Origin: Littorina saxatilis
Lineage: Eukaryota > Mollusca > Gastropoda > Littorinimorpha > Littorinidae
Reading direction: 5' to 3'
DNA: 64,000 nt
Assembly: GCF_037325665.1 (NCBI RefSeq)
Contig: NC_090258.1
Coordinates: 39,357,054-39,421,053, forward strand
A program made the position numbers and the translations under genes. Under the pieces are notes generated by a model that had not been told where the DNA came from, did not search any database, and worked only from the letters and a program-made list of their open reading frames with translations. Below, one piece after another: positions 45,160 to 55,447 of the stretch (within the stretch, counting starts at the first letter, position 1; every line of letters starts with the position of its first letter).

Positions 45160-45904
45160 GAAGAAAAACACCTAAAATTCAACCGCCCTGATATGGCCCT
45201 TCGTGGTCGGCTGGGCGTTAAGCAAACAAACAAACAAACCAAAAATTCAAATTGAATTACTGGATTCATCATTGTTGTCTCTTGAGAGGTCAACGTCCAA
45301 TTGAAGGAAGTGTCCAACATGCTGATCTGAAGGGATCCCCTAAGTTCTAGCTTCTTAATTTCATAATACAATTTAACCTGTTCCAGCTTCGCATTTGGCT
45401 GCTGCAATTTGCGAAGAGTCTGTTCTGTTTCATAATTTTGCCCAGCTCAGCATCAACGAGTACTACTGTTTATCTGTCTTTAGCGATTTTAGCTGTCTCT
45501 TGCTTGGCCTCATCACTGAGTTGTCGTTTTCTTTTGTTTTTCAGTTGAGCAAGGCGGTTGATCGGAGTTGCTGGGGCGTTTTTTGATGTCAACCTGCCCG
45601 AGGGTCCTGCCGGTGCTTTAGAAGGTCCTGCCGGTGCATTAGAAGGTCCTGCCGGTGCATTGGAAGGTCCTGCAGGTACACTTGAAGGTCCTGCCGGTGC
45701 ACTTGAAGGTCCTGCCGGTGCACTTGAAGGTCCTGCCGGTGCATTAGAAGGTCCTGCCGGTGCACTTGAAGGTCTTGCCGGTGCACTTGAAGGTCTTGCC
45801 GGTGCATTAGAAGGTCCTTCCGGTGCACTTGAAGGTCGCCCAGAGCGTCCGGCACTTGCCTGGGCAGCACCCCCCCTTTTCCAAGGAGAAATGTCGGCAC
45901 CTGC
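45160..45904 (-). pseudogene. Unit 1 copy of the minisatellite-bearing exon
   Basis: An acceptor (TTTTCTGTTCAG) precedes GCAGGTGCCGAC at 45904. The repeat tract has about 11 units. Compared with units 2 and 3 it has seven instead of six C at 45870-45876, which shifts the frame of the repeat. Its C-terminus (KLEQVKLYYEIKKLELRGS) runs on into a 60-bp SINE tail fragment at 45181-45240, adding FLVCLFVCLTPSRPRR. Confidence 0.55.
45598..45835. repeat. 21-bp minisatellite, unit 1
   Basis: About 11 copies of GGTCCTGCCGGTGCACTTGAA with CATTA/CACTT and CTGCC/CTTGC variants. 21 bp keeps frame, giving GPAGALE on the plus and SSAPAGP on the minus strand. Confidence 0.9.
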
Positions 45905-46265
45905 CTGAACAGAAAACCAAAATGCATATTGTCACTGACATTAAAACCTTTACTGCTGTGAAGATTAACTTGGAGTGGCCAAAAGCTAACTTACCACAAA
46001 CAAAATATAACAAAACTGTTACTCATGGTTCAATTAGAATGTTAACTTGTACGTACCATATGCATGCCACACTAAAATCAGAATGCATCATTTTGCTCTC
46101 AGGCCCCACATCCGTGTATACCTTTCTGAATTTAACTCCTTGTTCTTGTCCCTGGCCGTCCCCTATTGGATAGCTCTGGCATGTAGTAGCTCTTCTGGTT
46201 GAAGAATTTTTCATAAAAAGGACAGCTCTTCTGGTTGAAGAATTTTTCATAAAAAGGACATTACT

Positions 46266-46562
46266 GGCACGGTTGGCCTAGTGGTAATGCGTCCGCCCCG
46301 TGATCGGGAGGTCGTGGGTTCGAACCCCGGCCGGGTCATACCTAAGACTTTAAAATTGGCAATCTAGTGTCTGCTCCGCCTGGCGTCTGGCATTATGGGG
46401 TTAGTGCCAGGACTGGTTGGTCCGGTGTCAGAATAATGTGACTGGGTGAGACATGAAGCCTGTGCTGCGTCTTGTGTGTGGCGCACGTTAAATGTCAAAG
46501 CAGCACCGCCCTGATATGGCCCTTCGTGGTCGGCTGGGCGTTAAGCAAACAAACAAACAAAT
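46266..46562 (+). mobile_element. SINE family A between units 1 and 2
   Basis: Complete head, body and tail. It is followed directly by the lead of unit 2, without a flanking duplication of its own, as expected if it arose by recombination and not by insertion. Confidence 0.9.
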
Positions 46563-46689
46563 AGCAACGACAGTCACTTCAATAGCTATCCAGAAAATTA
46601 AGTTACTCCATGTATTTTCCGGGTTTCATTTTTGTCATTTTAGTGCCTCAAATTGCCTTAATCACAAACATTCAGAAAAAGAAAAACAC

Positions 46690-47526
46690 CTAAAGTTCAA
46701 ATTGAATCACTGGATTCATCATTGTTGTCTCTTGAGAGATCAACGTCCAATTGAAGGAAGTGTCCAACATGCTGATCTGGAGGGATCCCCTAAGTTCTAG
46801 CTTCTTAATTTCATAATACAATTTAACCTGTTTCCAGCTTCGCATTTGGCTGCTGCAATTTGCGAAGAGTCTGTTCTGTTTCATAATTTTGTCCAGCTCA
46901 GCATCAACGAGTACTACTGTTTTTCTGTCTTTAGCGATTTTAGCTGTCTCTTGCTTGGCCTCATCACTGAGTTGTCGTTTTCTTTTGTTTTTCAATTGAG
47001 CAAGGCGGTTGATCGGAGTTGCTGGGGCGTTTGTTGATGTCAACCAGCCCAAGGGTCCTGCCGGTGCATTAGAAGGTCCTGCCGGTGCATTAGAAGGTCC
47101 TGCCGGTGCATTGGAAGGTCCTGCCGGTACACTTGAAGGTCCTGCCGGTGCACTTGAAGGTCCTGCTGGTGCACTTGAAGGTCTTGCCGGTGCACTTGAA
47201 GGTCTTGCCGGTGCATTAGAAGGTCCTGCTGGTGCACTTGAAGGTCTTGCCGGTGCACTTGAAGGTCTTGCCGGTGCATTAGAAGGTCTTGCCGGTGCAC
47301 TTGAAGGTCTTGCCGGTGCATTAGAAGGTCCTGCCGGTGCACTTGAAGGTCGCCCAGAGCGTCCGGCACTTGCCTGGGCAGCACCCCCCTTTTCCAAGGA
47401 GAAATGTCGGCACCTGCCTGAACAGAAAACCAAAATGCATATTGTCACTGACATTAAAACCTTTACTGCTGTGAAGATTAACTTGGAGTGGCCAAAAGCT
47501 AACTTACCACAAACAAAATATAACAA
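46690..47526 (-). CDS. Unit 2 copy: Ala/Pro/Ser repeat plus coiled-coil protein exon
   Basis: Open over 278 codons. If the acceptor before 47417 is used, coding starts RCRHFSLEKGGAAQASAGRS and passes through about 14 seven-residue units of SSAPAGP/SNAPARP type. It ends in a charged helical part (NKRKRQLSDEAKQETAKIAK) and a C-terminal helix (KLYYEIKKLELRGS). Such a C-terminal helix is common in MADF- or Myb/SANT-type DNA-binding proteins, but the DNA-binding domain itself is not visible here. An extra T near 46833 relative to units 1 and 3 changes the frame just before that helix. Function unknown. Confidence 0.5.
   Translation of the reverse strand: MLYFVCGKLAFGHSKLIFTAVKVLMSVTICILVFCSGRCRHFSLEKGGAAQASAGRSGRPSSAPAGPSNAPARPSSAPARPSNAPARPSSAPARPSSAPAGPSNAPARPSSAPARPSSAPAGPSSAPAGPSSVPAGPSNAPAGPSNAPAGPSNAPAGPLGWLTSTNAPATPINRLAQLKNKRKRQLSDEAKQETAKIAKDRKTVVLVDAELDKIMKQNRLFANCSSQMRSWKQVKLYYEIKKLELRGSLQISMLDTSFNWTLISQETTMMNPVIQFEL
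47051..47350. repeat. 21-bp minisatellite, unit 2
   Basis: About 14 copies of the same unit. The order of variants is close to, but not the same as, unit 3. Confidence 0.9.
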
Positions 47527-47777
47527 AACTGTTACTCATGGTTCAATTAGAATGTTAACTTGTACGTACCATATGCATGCCACACTAAAATCAGAATGCA
47601 TCATTTTGCTCTCAGGCCCCACATCCGTGCATACCGTTTTGAATTTAACTCCTTGTTCTTGTCCCTGGCCGTCCCCTATTGGATAGCTCTGGCATGTAGT
47701 AGCTCTTCTGGTTGAAGAATTTTTCATAAAAAAGGACAGCTCTTCTGGTTGAAGAATTTTTCATAAAAAGGACATTA

Positions 47778-48083
47778 CTGGCATGGTTGGCCTAGTGGTA
47801 ATGCGTCCGCCCCGTGATCGGGAGGTCGTAGGTTCGAACCCCGGCCGGGTCATACCTAAGACTTTAAAATTGGCAATCTAGTGGCTGCTCCGCCTGGCGT
47901 CTGGCATTATGGGGTTAGTGCCAGGACTGGTTGGTCCGGTGTCAGAATAATGTGACTGGGTGAGACATGAAGCCTGTGCTGCACCTTCTGTCTTGTGTGT
48001 GGCGCACGTTAAATGTCAAAGCAGCACCGCCCTGATATGGCCCTTCGTGGTCGGCTGGGCGTTAAGCAAACAAACAAACAAAT
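47778..48083 (+). mobile_element. SINE family A between units 2 and 3
   Basis: As above. Its head has GGCATGG in place of GGCACGG. Confidence 0.9.
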
Positions 48084-48317
48084 AGCAACAACAGTCACTT
48101 CAATAACTACCCAGAAAATTAAGTTACTCCATGTATTTTCCGGGTTTCATTTTTGTCATTTTAGTGCCTCAAATTGCCTTAATCACAAACATTCAGAAGA
48201 AGAAAAACACCTAAAGTTCAAATTGAATCACTGGATTCATCATTGTTGTCTCTTGAGAGATCAACGTCCAATTGAAGGAAGTGTCCAACATGCTGATCTG
48301 GAGGGATCCCCTAAGTT

Positions 48318-48937
48318 CTAGCTTCTTAATTTCATAATACAATTTAACCTGTTCCAGCTTCGCTTTTGGCTGCTGCAATTTGTGAAGAGTCTGTTCTGTT
48401 TCATAATTTTGTCCAGCTCAGCATCAACGAGTACTACTGTTTTTCTGTCTTTAGCGATTTTAGCTGTCTCTTGCTTGGCCTCATCACTGAGTTGTCGTTT
48501 TCTTTTGCTTTTCAGTTGAGCAAGGCGGTTGATCGAAGTTGCTGGGGCGTTTGTTGATGTCGACCTGCCCGAGGGTCCTGCCGGTGCATTGGAAGGTCCT
48601 GCCGGTGCACTTGAAGGTCCTGCCAGTGCACTTGAAGGTCTTGCCGGTGCATTAGAAGGTCCTGCTGGTGCACTTGAAGGTCCTGCCGGTGCACTTGAAG
48701 GTCCTGCCGGTGCACTTGAAGGTCTTGCCGGTGCATTAGAAGGTCCTGCTGGTGCACTTGAAGGTCTTGCCGGTGCACTTGAAGGTCTTGCCGGTGCATT
48801 AGAAGGTCCTACCGGTGCACTTGAAGGTCTTGCCGGTGCATTAGAAGGTCCTGCCGGTGCACTTGAAGGTCGCCCAGAGCGTCCGGCACTTGCCTGGGCA
48901 GCACCCCCCTTTTCCAAGGAGAAATGTCGGCACCTGC
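48318..48937 (-). CDS. Unit 3 copy of the same exon
   Basis: As unit 2, with about 14 repeat units and the acceptor at 48938-48939. It reads through to QETAKIAKDRKTVVLVDAEL but ends in another frame (CIMKLRS) because the extra T of unit 2 is absent. Which of the two frames is ancestral cannot be decided from the sequence. Confidence 0.5.
48572..48870. repeat. 21-bp minisatellite, unit 3
   Basis: About 14 copies. One unit has CCAGTG instead of CCGGTG and one has CTACCGG, marking independent drift after duplication. Confidence 0.9.
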
Positions 48938-49293
48938 CTGAACAGAAAACCAAAATGCATATTGTCACTGACATTAAAACCTTTACTGCTGTGAAGATTA
49001 ACTTGGAGTGGCCAAAAGCTAACTTACCACAAACAAAATATAACAAAACTGTTACTCATGGTTCAATTAGAATGTTAACTTGTACGTACCATATGCATGC
49101 CACACTAAAATCAGAATGCATCATTTTGCTCTCAGGCCCCACATCCGTGCATACCTTTTTGAATTTAACTCCTTGTTCTTGTCCCTGGCCGTCCCCTATT
49201 GGATTGCTCTGGCATGTAGTAGCTCTTCTGGTTGAAGAATTTTTCATAAAAAAGGACAGCTCTTCTGGTTGAAGAATTTTTCATAAAAAGGAC

Positions 49294-49616
49294 ATTACTG
49301 GCACGGTTGGCCTAGTGGTAATGCGTCCGCCCCGTGATCGGGAGGTCGTAGGTTCGAACCCCGGCCGGGTCATACCTAAGACTTTAAAATTGGCAATCTA
49401 GTGGCTGCTCCGCCTGGCGTCTGGCATTATGGGGTTAGTGCCAGACTGGTTGGTCCGGTGTCAGAATAATGTGACTGGGTGAGACATGAAGCCTGTGCTG
49501 CGCCTTCTGTCTTGTGTGTGGCGCACGTTAAATGTCAAAGCAGCACCGCCCTGATATGGCCCTTCGTGGTCGGCTGGGCGTTAAGCAAACAAACAAACAA
49601 ACAAACAAAATAAATA
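49294..49616 (+). mobile_element. SINE family A after unit 3, with target duplication
   Basis: Flanked by AGGACATT on both sides (49286-49293 and 49617-49624), so this copy marks the original insertion site. The left flank with AGGACATT is repeated in units 1 and 2, the right flank is not. Confidence 0.85.
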
Positions 49617-49624
49617 GGACATTT

Positions 49625-49940
49625 GGACCTATCCATATTTTTCTACCCGTCCAGCTGAAGTGTTGTTGGACTGTTTCTCTGGACTCGGCACTGACCTCGC
49701 GCCCCCTAATTGGCATAGAGGCGCGTCCCCCGGGTGGTGGATGGGGGAGCCTTCTCTACTAACTTCTGAGAGAAGGTCGCATCACTCTCGATGCCGTGAA
49801 CCAAATTAGGATCTTTTTCTTGTTTCTTCCCTATTTCTGCCTCCCCAAAGTCCTTTTACTTTCCTTTTCTAACCGATCAAATTCTCCACTTTTTTCCCAT
49901 AATATGGTGAATACCGGTGTAGCAGCCTATTTTGAAGCAG
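49625..49940. other. Unassigned, perhaps diverged LINE end
   Basis: Pyrimidine-rich phrases (TTCTTCCCTATTTCTGCC) resemble those in the LINE-derived units that follow (TTTTGTCTTATTTCTGCC), suggesting a diverged copy of the same 3' region. No gene. Confidence 0.35.
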
Positions 49941-49944
49941 CCCA

Positions 49945-50232
49945 GTTTGACAAGGAGGGTCATTCTAGGCTAGCCTATTTTGACCGGGAGGCCATTCTGG
50001 GCTAGTCAGTTTTGACCCCCCCCTAGTCAATTTTGACCCCCCCTGCTAACTTCAAGAATGAGTACATTAAGACCTTTAAAAACAATATTTATGTATATAA
50101 CTACATATATCTAAGGTTTGAGGGGGGGGGGGTCTTTCTGGGCTAGCCCAGAATGACCTCCCGTCAAAATCAGCTAGCCCAGAATGACCCCCCGGGTCAG
50201 GTCAAAACTGACTAGGCCAGTCAGTTTTGACC
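49945..50232. repeat. Fold-back DNA with CTAGCC/TTTTGACC motifs
   Basis: Several copies of GGCTAG.C and CAGTTTTGACC in both orientations, e.g. GGCCATTCTGGGCTAG (about 49990) against CTAGCCCAGAATGACC (two copies, 50136-50190). Could form stems of 15-20 bp. A poly-G run sits in the loop. Confidence 0.5.
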
Positions 50233-51013
50233 GCTCCCATGGGGTCGCCTTCACGCGGCGGGAGTGTTTCCACCAAGCTACCCCACCCCTTTACTTCTCT
50301 TCTTTTGTCTTATTTCTGCCTTACCAGTCCTTTCACCTATATTTCCTTCCAAAAAACTCTCCCTACTAATCCCTGCAGTTTTCTGATTCCTTTCTTGTCT
50401 TATTTCTACCTGACTGGATCCGTCACCTTTATTTCACTTCCCAAAAGTCTTCTTTTCCACATCCTTATTTCTCTGTGGTCTTCTTAAGACCCAGCGTGTT
50501 TGCCGTGCGCTGCGACCTGTACCGGTTTGGGCTGGTGACCTGATGATTGAGGGGTTTACTTAGTTGCGACTTTGTGGCGCCAACACATCATTTTGGCCCA
50601 GTCTTTATCTAAGACAGGAGGTTGAAAAAGGCTTACCCGCTTCAATCAATCGGCTGGTCAAGTCTGGGTATATGTCTTGAGCATATTGCATCGGACATTT
50701 GGCTAAAGGAGCAAGCGGCGGTAGGAGGGGGCGGCGGTAGTCGGGACAAACACTATGCCAAGTTGTTACCTAATCCGTTTCCGCTTGGAAAGAGTTGACG
50801 AACATTATGCCAAGTTGTTACCTAACCCGTTTCCGCTTGGAAAGAGTTAAATCTCCTATTACAGATTGATACCATATGTTTCCTCTTATCGCTGCGTATA
50901 TCCATCTGTATCCTTGGCGCTCTGGAGTTGGATAACCGCTCCACCTAAGCGTCCCCTTGTTGGGCTCCGTGGTGGGTGGGGATCAGATGCGACGAAGATA
51001 AAGGCCTCAAACA

Positions 51014-51790
51014 TGGCCACCTCTTCTTTTTCTTCTTTTTTTTTCAAGCACCCGAAACGGAAACAAACGAAGATACTGCGTTGACTCTGACTCTGACGAT
51101 GAAGTCCGAGTCAGAGCAACAAAGAACAACATCAGCGAGGCCTGGCCCCGTTTCATTGTTGTTGAGACAGCAGATGAGGCACAGCCCATCTCCAAACTTT
51201 CGCCTTTTGCGATACAGAAGGTTATTGCAGGAGTATCATCAACGATAGACAACATTAAGAGGCTTCGTAATGGTTCTCTACTGATTGAATGTCCTTCAAA
51301 AAAGGCATCAGATGGTCTTCTCCGTCTGAATGGTCAGAAATTTGTTGATAGACCGGTCAAGGTCAGTCCTCACAGAGGCCTGAACACCAGCAAAGGAGTC
51401 ATCCGATGCCGAGAGCTGGAGGGCCTCAGTGAGGCTGAAATAAAAGAAGGTCTAAAGGATCAAGGTGTCATTGATGTGTACCGGGTGTTGATCAGGAAGG
51501 GCGATATCAGAGTACCCACCAACACCCTTTTCGTCACTTTTTGTACCCCAACCATCCCTGAGAAAATAAAAGTGGGATTTGTTCAAATAAGAGTGACTTT
51601 GTATATTCCATCACCAATGAGATGTTTCCAATGCCAAAGATTTGGACATTCAAAGGCTGGATGTAAACAGAAGGCAGTGTGCGAGAGGTGTGGCGGAGAT
51701 CCTCACGAAGGTCCCTGCACATCACCACCCACCTGCACAAACTGTAAGGGAAACCATTCCCCGTCCTCCAGAGAAGCTCCCATGGGGTCG
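51014..51790 (+). pseudogene. LINE ORF1 (gag-like, CCHC) fragment, array unit 1
   Basis: Start MATSSFSSFF at 51014. After the T run at about 51040 the frame changes to the one carrying VDSDSDDEVRVRATKN, AWPRFIVVETADE, NGSLLIECPSKKASDGLLRL and three zinc knuckles (CFQCQRFGHSKAGC, CERCGGDPHEGPC, CTNCKGNH). This is the ORF1 protein of Jockey-type LINEs. ORF2 (endonuclease and RT) is missing; the frame runs straight into the next unit's start. The frame change could be a real break or a T-run length error; it is the same in both units. Confidence 0.75.
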
Positions 51791-52556
51791 CCTTCACGCG
51801 GCGGGAGTGTTTCCACCAAGCTACCCCACCCCTTTACTTCTCTTCTTTTGTCTTATTTCTGCCTTACCAGTCCTTTCACCTATATTTCCTTCCAAAAAAC
51901 TCTCCCTACTAATCCCTGCAGTTTTCTGATTCCTTTCTTGTCTTATTTCTACCTGACTGGATCCGTCACCTTTATTTCACTTCCCAAAAGTCTTCTTTTC
52001 CACATCCTTATTTCTCTGTGGTCTTCTTAAGACCCAGCGTGTTTGCCGTGCGCTGCGACCTGTACCGGTTTGGGCTGGTGACCTGATGATTGAGGGGTTT
52101 ACTTAGTTGCGACTTTGTGGCGCCAACACATCATTTTGGCCCAGTCTTTATCTAAGACAGGAGGTTGAAAAAGGCTTACCCGCTTCAATCAATCGGCTGG
52201 TCAAGTCTGGGTATATGTCTTGAGCATATTGCATCGGACATTTGGCTAAAGGAGCAAGCGGCGGTAGGAGGGGGCGGCGGTAGTCGGGACAAACACTATG
52301 CCAAGTTGTTACCTAATCCGTTTCCGCTTGGAAAGAGTTGACGAACATTATGCCAAGTTGTTACCTAACCCGTTTCCGCTTGGAAAGAGTTAAATCTCCT
52401 ATTACAGATTGATACCATATGTTTCCTCTTATCGCTGCGTATATCCATCTGTATCCTTGGCGCTCTGGAGTTGGATAACCGCTCCACCTAAGCGTCCCCT
52501 TGTTGGGCTCCGTGGTGGGTGGGGATCAGATGCGACGAAGATAAAGGCCTCAAACA

Positions 52557-53333
52557 TGGCCACCTCTTCTTTTTCTTCTTTTTTTTTCAAGCACCCGAAA
52601 CGGAAACAAACGAAGATACTGCGTTGACTCTGACTCTGACGATGAAGTCCGAGTCAGAGCAACAAAGAACAACATCAGCGAGGCCTGGCCCCGTTTCATT
52701 GTTGTTGAGACAGCAGATGAGGCACAGCCCATCTCCAAACTTTCGCCTTTTGCGATACAGAAGGTTATTGCAGGAGTATCATCAACGATAGACAACATTA
52801 AGAGGCTTCGTAATGGTTCTCTACTGATTGAATGTCCTTCAAAAAAGGCATCAGATGGTCTTCTCCGTCTGAATGGTCAGAAATTTGTTGATAGACCGGT
52901 CAAGGTCAGTCCTCACAGAGGCCTGAACACCAGCAAAGGAGTCATCCGATGCCGAGAGCTGGAGGGCCTCAGTGAGGCTGAAATAAAAGAAGGTCTAAAG
53001 GATCAAGGTGTCATTGATGTGTACCGGGTGTTGATCAGGAAGGGCGATATCAGAGTACCCACCAACACCCTTTTCGTCACTTTTTGTACCCCAACCATCC
53101 CTGAGAAAATAAAAGTGGGATTTGTTCAAATAAGAGTGACTTTGTATATTCCATCACCAATGAGATGTTTCCAATGCCAAAGATTTGGACATTCAAAGGC
53201 TGGATGTAAACAGAAGGCAGTGTGCGAGAGGTGTGGCGGAGATCCTCACGAAGGTCCCTGCACATCACCACCCACCTGCACAAACTGTAAGGGAAACCAT
53301 TCCCCGTCCTCCAGAGAAGCTCCCATGGGGTCA
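52557..53333 (+). pseudogene. LINE ORF1 fragment, array unit 2
   Basis: Same as the previous unit with the same T-run frame change, ending in the third copy's start. The knuckle region lies at about 53160-53300. Confidence 0.75.
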
Positions 53334-53582
53334 CCTTCACGCGGCGGGAGTGTTTCCACCAAGCTACCCCACCCCTTTACTTCTCTTCTTTTGTCTTATT
53401 TCTGCCTTACCAGTCCTTTCACCTATATTTCCTTCCAAAAAACTCTCCCTACTATTCCCTGCAGTTTTCTGATTCCTTTCTTGTCTTATTTCTACCTGAC
53501 TGGATCTGTCACCTTTATTTCACTTCCCAAAAGTCTTCTTTTCCACATCCTTATTTCTCTGTGGTCTTCTTAAGACCCAGCG

Positions 53583-53782
53583 NNNNNNNNNNNNNNNNNN
53601 NNNNNNNNNNNNNNNNNNNNNNNNNNNNNNNNNNNNNNNNNNNNNNNNNNNNNNNNNNNNNNNNNNNNNNNNNNNNNNNNNNNNNNNNNNNNNNNNNNNN
53701 NNNNNNNNNNNNNNNNNNNNNNNNNNNNNNNNNNNNNNNNNNNNNNNNNNNNNNNNNNNNNNNNNNNNNNNNNNNNNNNNNN
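53583..53782. other. Assembly gap (200 N)
   Basis: Exactly 200 N, the usual placeholder length, directly inside the third tandem unit. The true array length is unknown. Confidence 0.95.
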
Positions 53783-54790
53783 AGGTGGGGCCTACCGTTT
53801 TGTCGGCAATTCGCTGGGCTGTGTCCTAGGCTGGGGAGGTGGTAGCTGTCACTTTGTGGTCCTTGCCGGGGTGGCCCATGCCGCAGGTGTCGCAGACGTG
53901 GAGGAAACTGCAGCGGGACCCATAGGGACAGTCGCCTTTGTTGGTATACAATAAGCACACTTCCTTCCCGTTGGGGGTCGCCGGGAACCGCCGCTGGCCG
54001 TCGTAGCCTTGCCGCCCTTGTTGTCTTGGACGCCATGCTGGAGCCGGTCCCGCAGGATCACCGTGGACAGGTGGGGGTTGGGGGTTCCCCACTTGAATCC
54101 GCTGGACGACTGGCGCCTTCTGTACTCGTCGTCGTACAGAAGCACCGACTGCCACAAGTATCTGGCCCCCAGCTCGCCTATCATCTCTGTGTACTGGAGG
54201 TAGGCGGTCGAGTCAAACCCGGGCTTCTCAGCAATCAACCTCGCCATGATGCGTGCGTTTGCCACAATCCAGTGGCAGGGGGAGACTTTGTCAAGTTTTG
54301 GTCTCTGGTTGAGTTTTAGGATGACACCTCCCCCGAGTGTCACCTCTTCCTCGGCCGCCATCGATCCCGGCACAAAATCCAGAATGGAAAGATAAGAGGT
54401 CTCACCTGTTGGCTGCAGTGACAAGCCGCCTAACAGTCCCTGGAGTGGTTCCACGCTTTTTCCCTCAGTCACCCGCTGGGATAGTGGCCCTCCCCCGCTT
54501 TGCTTTTGCAGAGCCGCCACTGCTACTCTCAGCGCTACGTAGTGGCCACGCTTGAGACCCAGGCCTTCCAAATCCTGGGCAGTCACATTACTCAGCACAT
54601 TGAGGGTGTTCAACTCCTCATCCTGGAGAACTTTAACCACCGTTAAAGGCAGATCTGTCGCCCACGCTCCAAACTCGAAGTCCATATTGTAGTAAGAAAT
54701 AGTTGGCATATGCCCGCTGCGCCGCGCTGGTAAGGACTGACCACAATGTGTTGCTCTCCCGTTCTTATTATACCCCCGCTGATGCATCAC
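53783..54790 (-). mobile_element. Retroelement gag-like region, partial
   Basis: The minus strand encodes a SAM-like helical domain (LSNVTAQDLEGLGLKRGHYV), a middle block ending SVLLYDDEYRRRQ, and a CCCH zinc finger (CLLYTNKGDCPYGSRCSFLH) followed by a CxxC...H pair. This combination resembles gag proteins of tyrosine-recombinase or related retroelements of invertebrates. The rest would lie in the gap. Fossil, incomplete in this window. Confidence 0.55.
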
Positions 54791-55048
54791 ACGTGCAAGC
54801 CCCCCGGCAACATGGACATTGCGGCTGGGCTCTTCTCCTTGACTTTCACAAGTCCTCCTCTCCCCTCTCTTTCTAATTACGGGCCTAAGTGTTGATATCC
54901 TGCTTTACTACCCTCTCTTCCCTACCTGCTAACACTGATCCCTTTAGGCCTACCTCAAGTATCTAACATCCTCCTCCTCCACCCGCGGCTAATCTGTCTC
55001 GTTTAAATAGAGTTTATCTGACGCTGTCCGCTCTATCTAAACTCACAC
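54791..55048. other. Unassigned flank
   Basis: No gene seen. Contains short CT-rich stretches. Confidence 0.5.
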
Positions 55049-55333
55049 GTAAATTAGTAAGCTTTCAGAACAATCACGTATGAGGGCTTACATGATTACG
55101 ATGAAATAAATAGTAGACTTTCAGAACAATCATGTAATAGTCATTGTTCAGAACAATCACGCGTAACATGTGTATGTGTGGTGTGTGTGTGTGCGTATGT
55201 ACTCAGTGCACTGGCGTCGGAAACTGGGGGGGGGGGGGGGGGCAGCTGCTGTTCCTTGGGCGGGGGGGGGGGGGGGGGCAAGCATGTCTTTTTGCCCCCC
55301 CCCCCCAATATTTAGGATGACAAAAATATTCAC

Positions 55334-55368
<35 letters not shown>

Positions 55369-55384
55369 TAGTGAAAGAGAGAGA

Positions 55385-55447
<63 letters not shown>

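Larger units (their letters stand above)
45041..49612. repeat. Three tandem ~1.5-kb units separated by SINE copies
   Basis: The units 45041-46562, 46563-48083 and 48084-49612 repeat the same order: unique lead (AGCAACGACAGTCACTTC), minus-strand coding exon, intron-like stretch, second exon-like stretch, paired TTCTGGTTGAAGAATTTTTC phrase, family A SINE. SINE starts lie about 1514 and 1520 bp apart. Differences are few, so the duplications are recent. Confidence 0.95.
50235..53582 (+). repeat. 1543-bp head-to-tail LINE-derived tandem array
   Basis: Units start at 50235, 51778 and 53321 (the GCTCCCATGGGGTC phrase), a spacing of exactly 1543 bp. Units 1 and 2 look identical. The third, cut by the N gap, shows at least three single-base differences. 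Each unit has a LINE 3'-like part (pyrimidine-rich, then GACCCAGCGTGTTTGCC), a 5'-UTR-like part with a ~47-bp doublet (CTATGCCAAGTTGTTACC), and an ORF1 fragment. Confidence 0.9.

Noticed and set aside
47009-49272. Plus-strand GPAGALE collagen-like proteins of 225-247 codons
   Set aside because: They are antisense to the better supported minus-strand exon and cross its intron-like region. The 21-bp repeat keeps both strands open.
53551-54036. Frames running through the gap
   Set aside because: They include the N run and cannot be interpreted.
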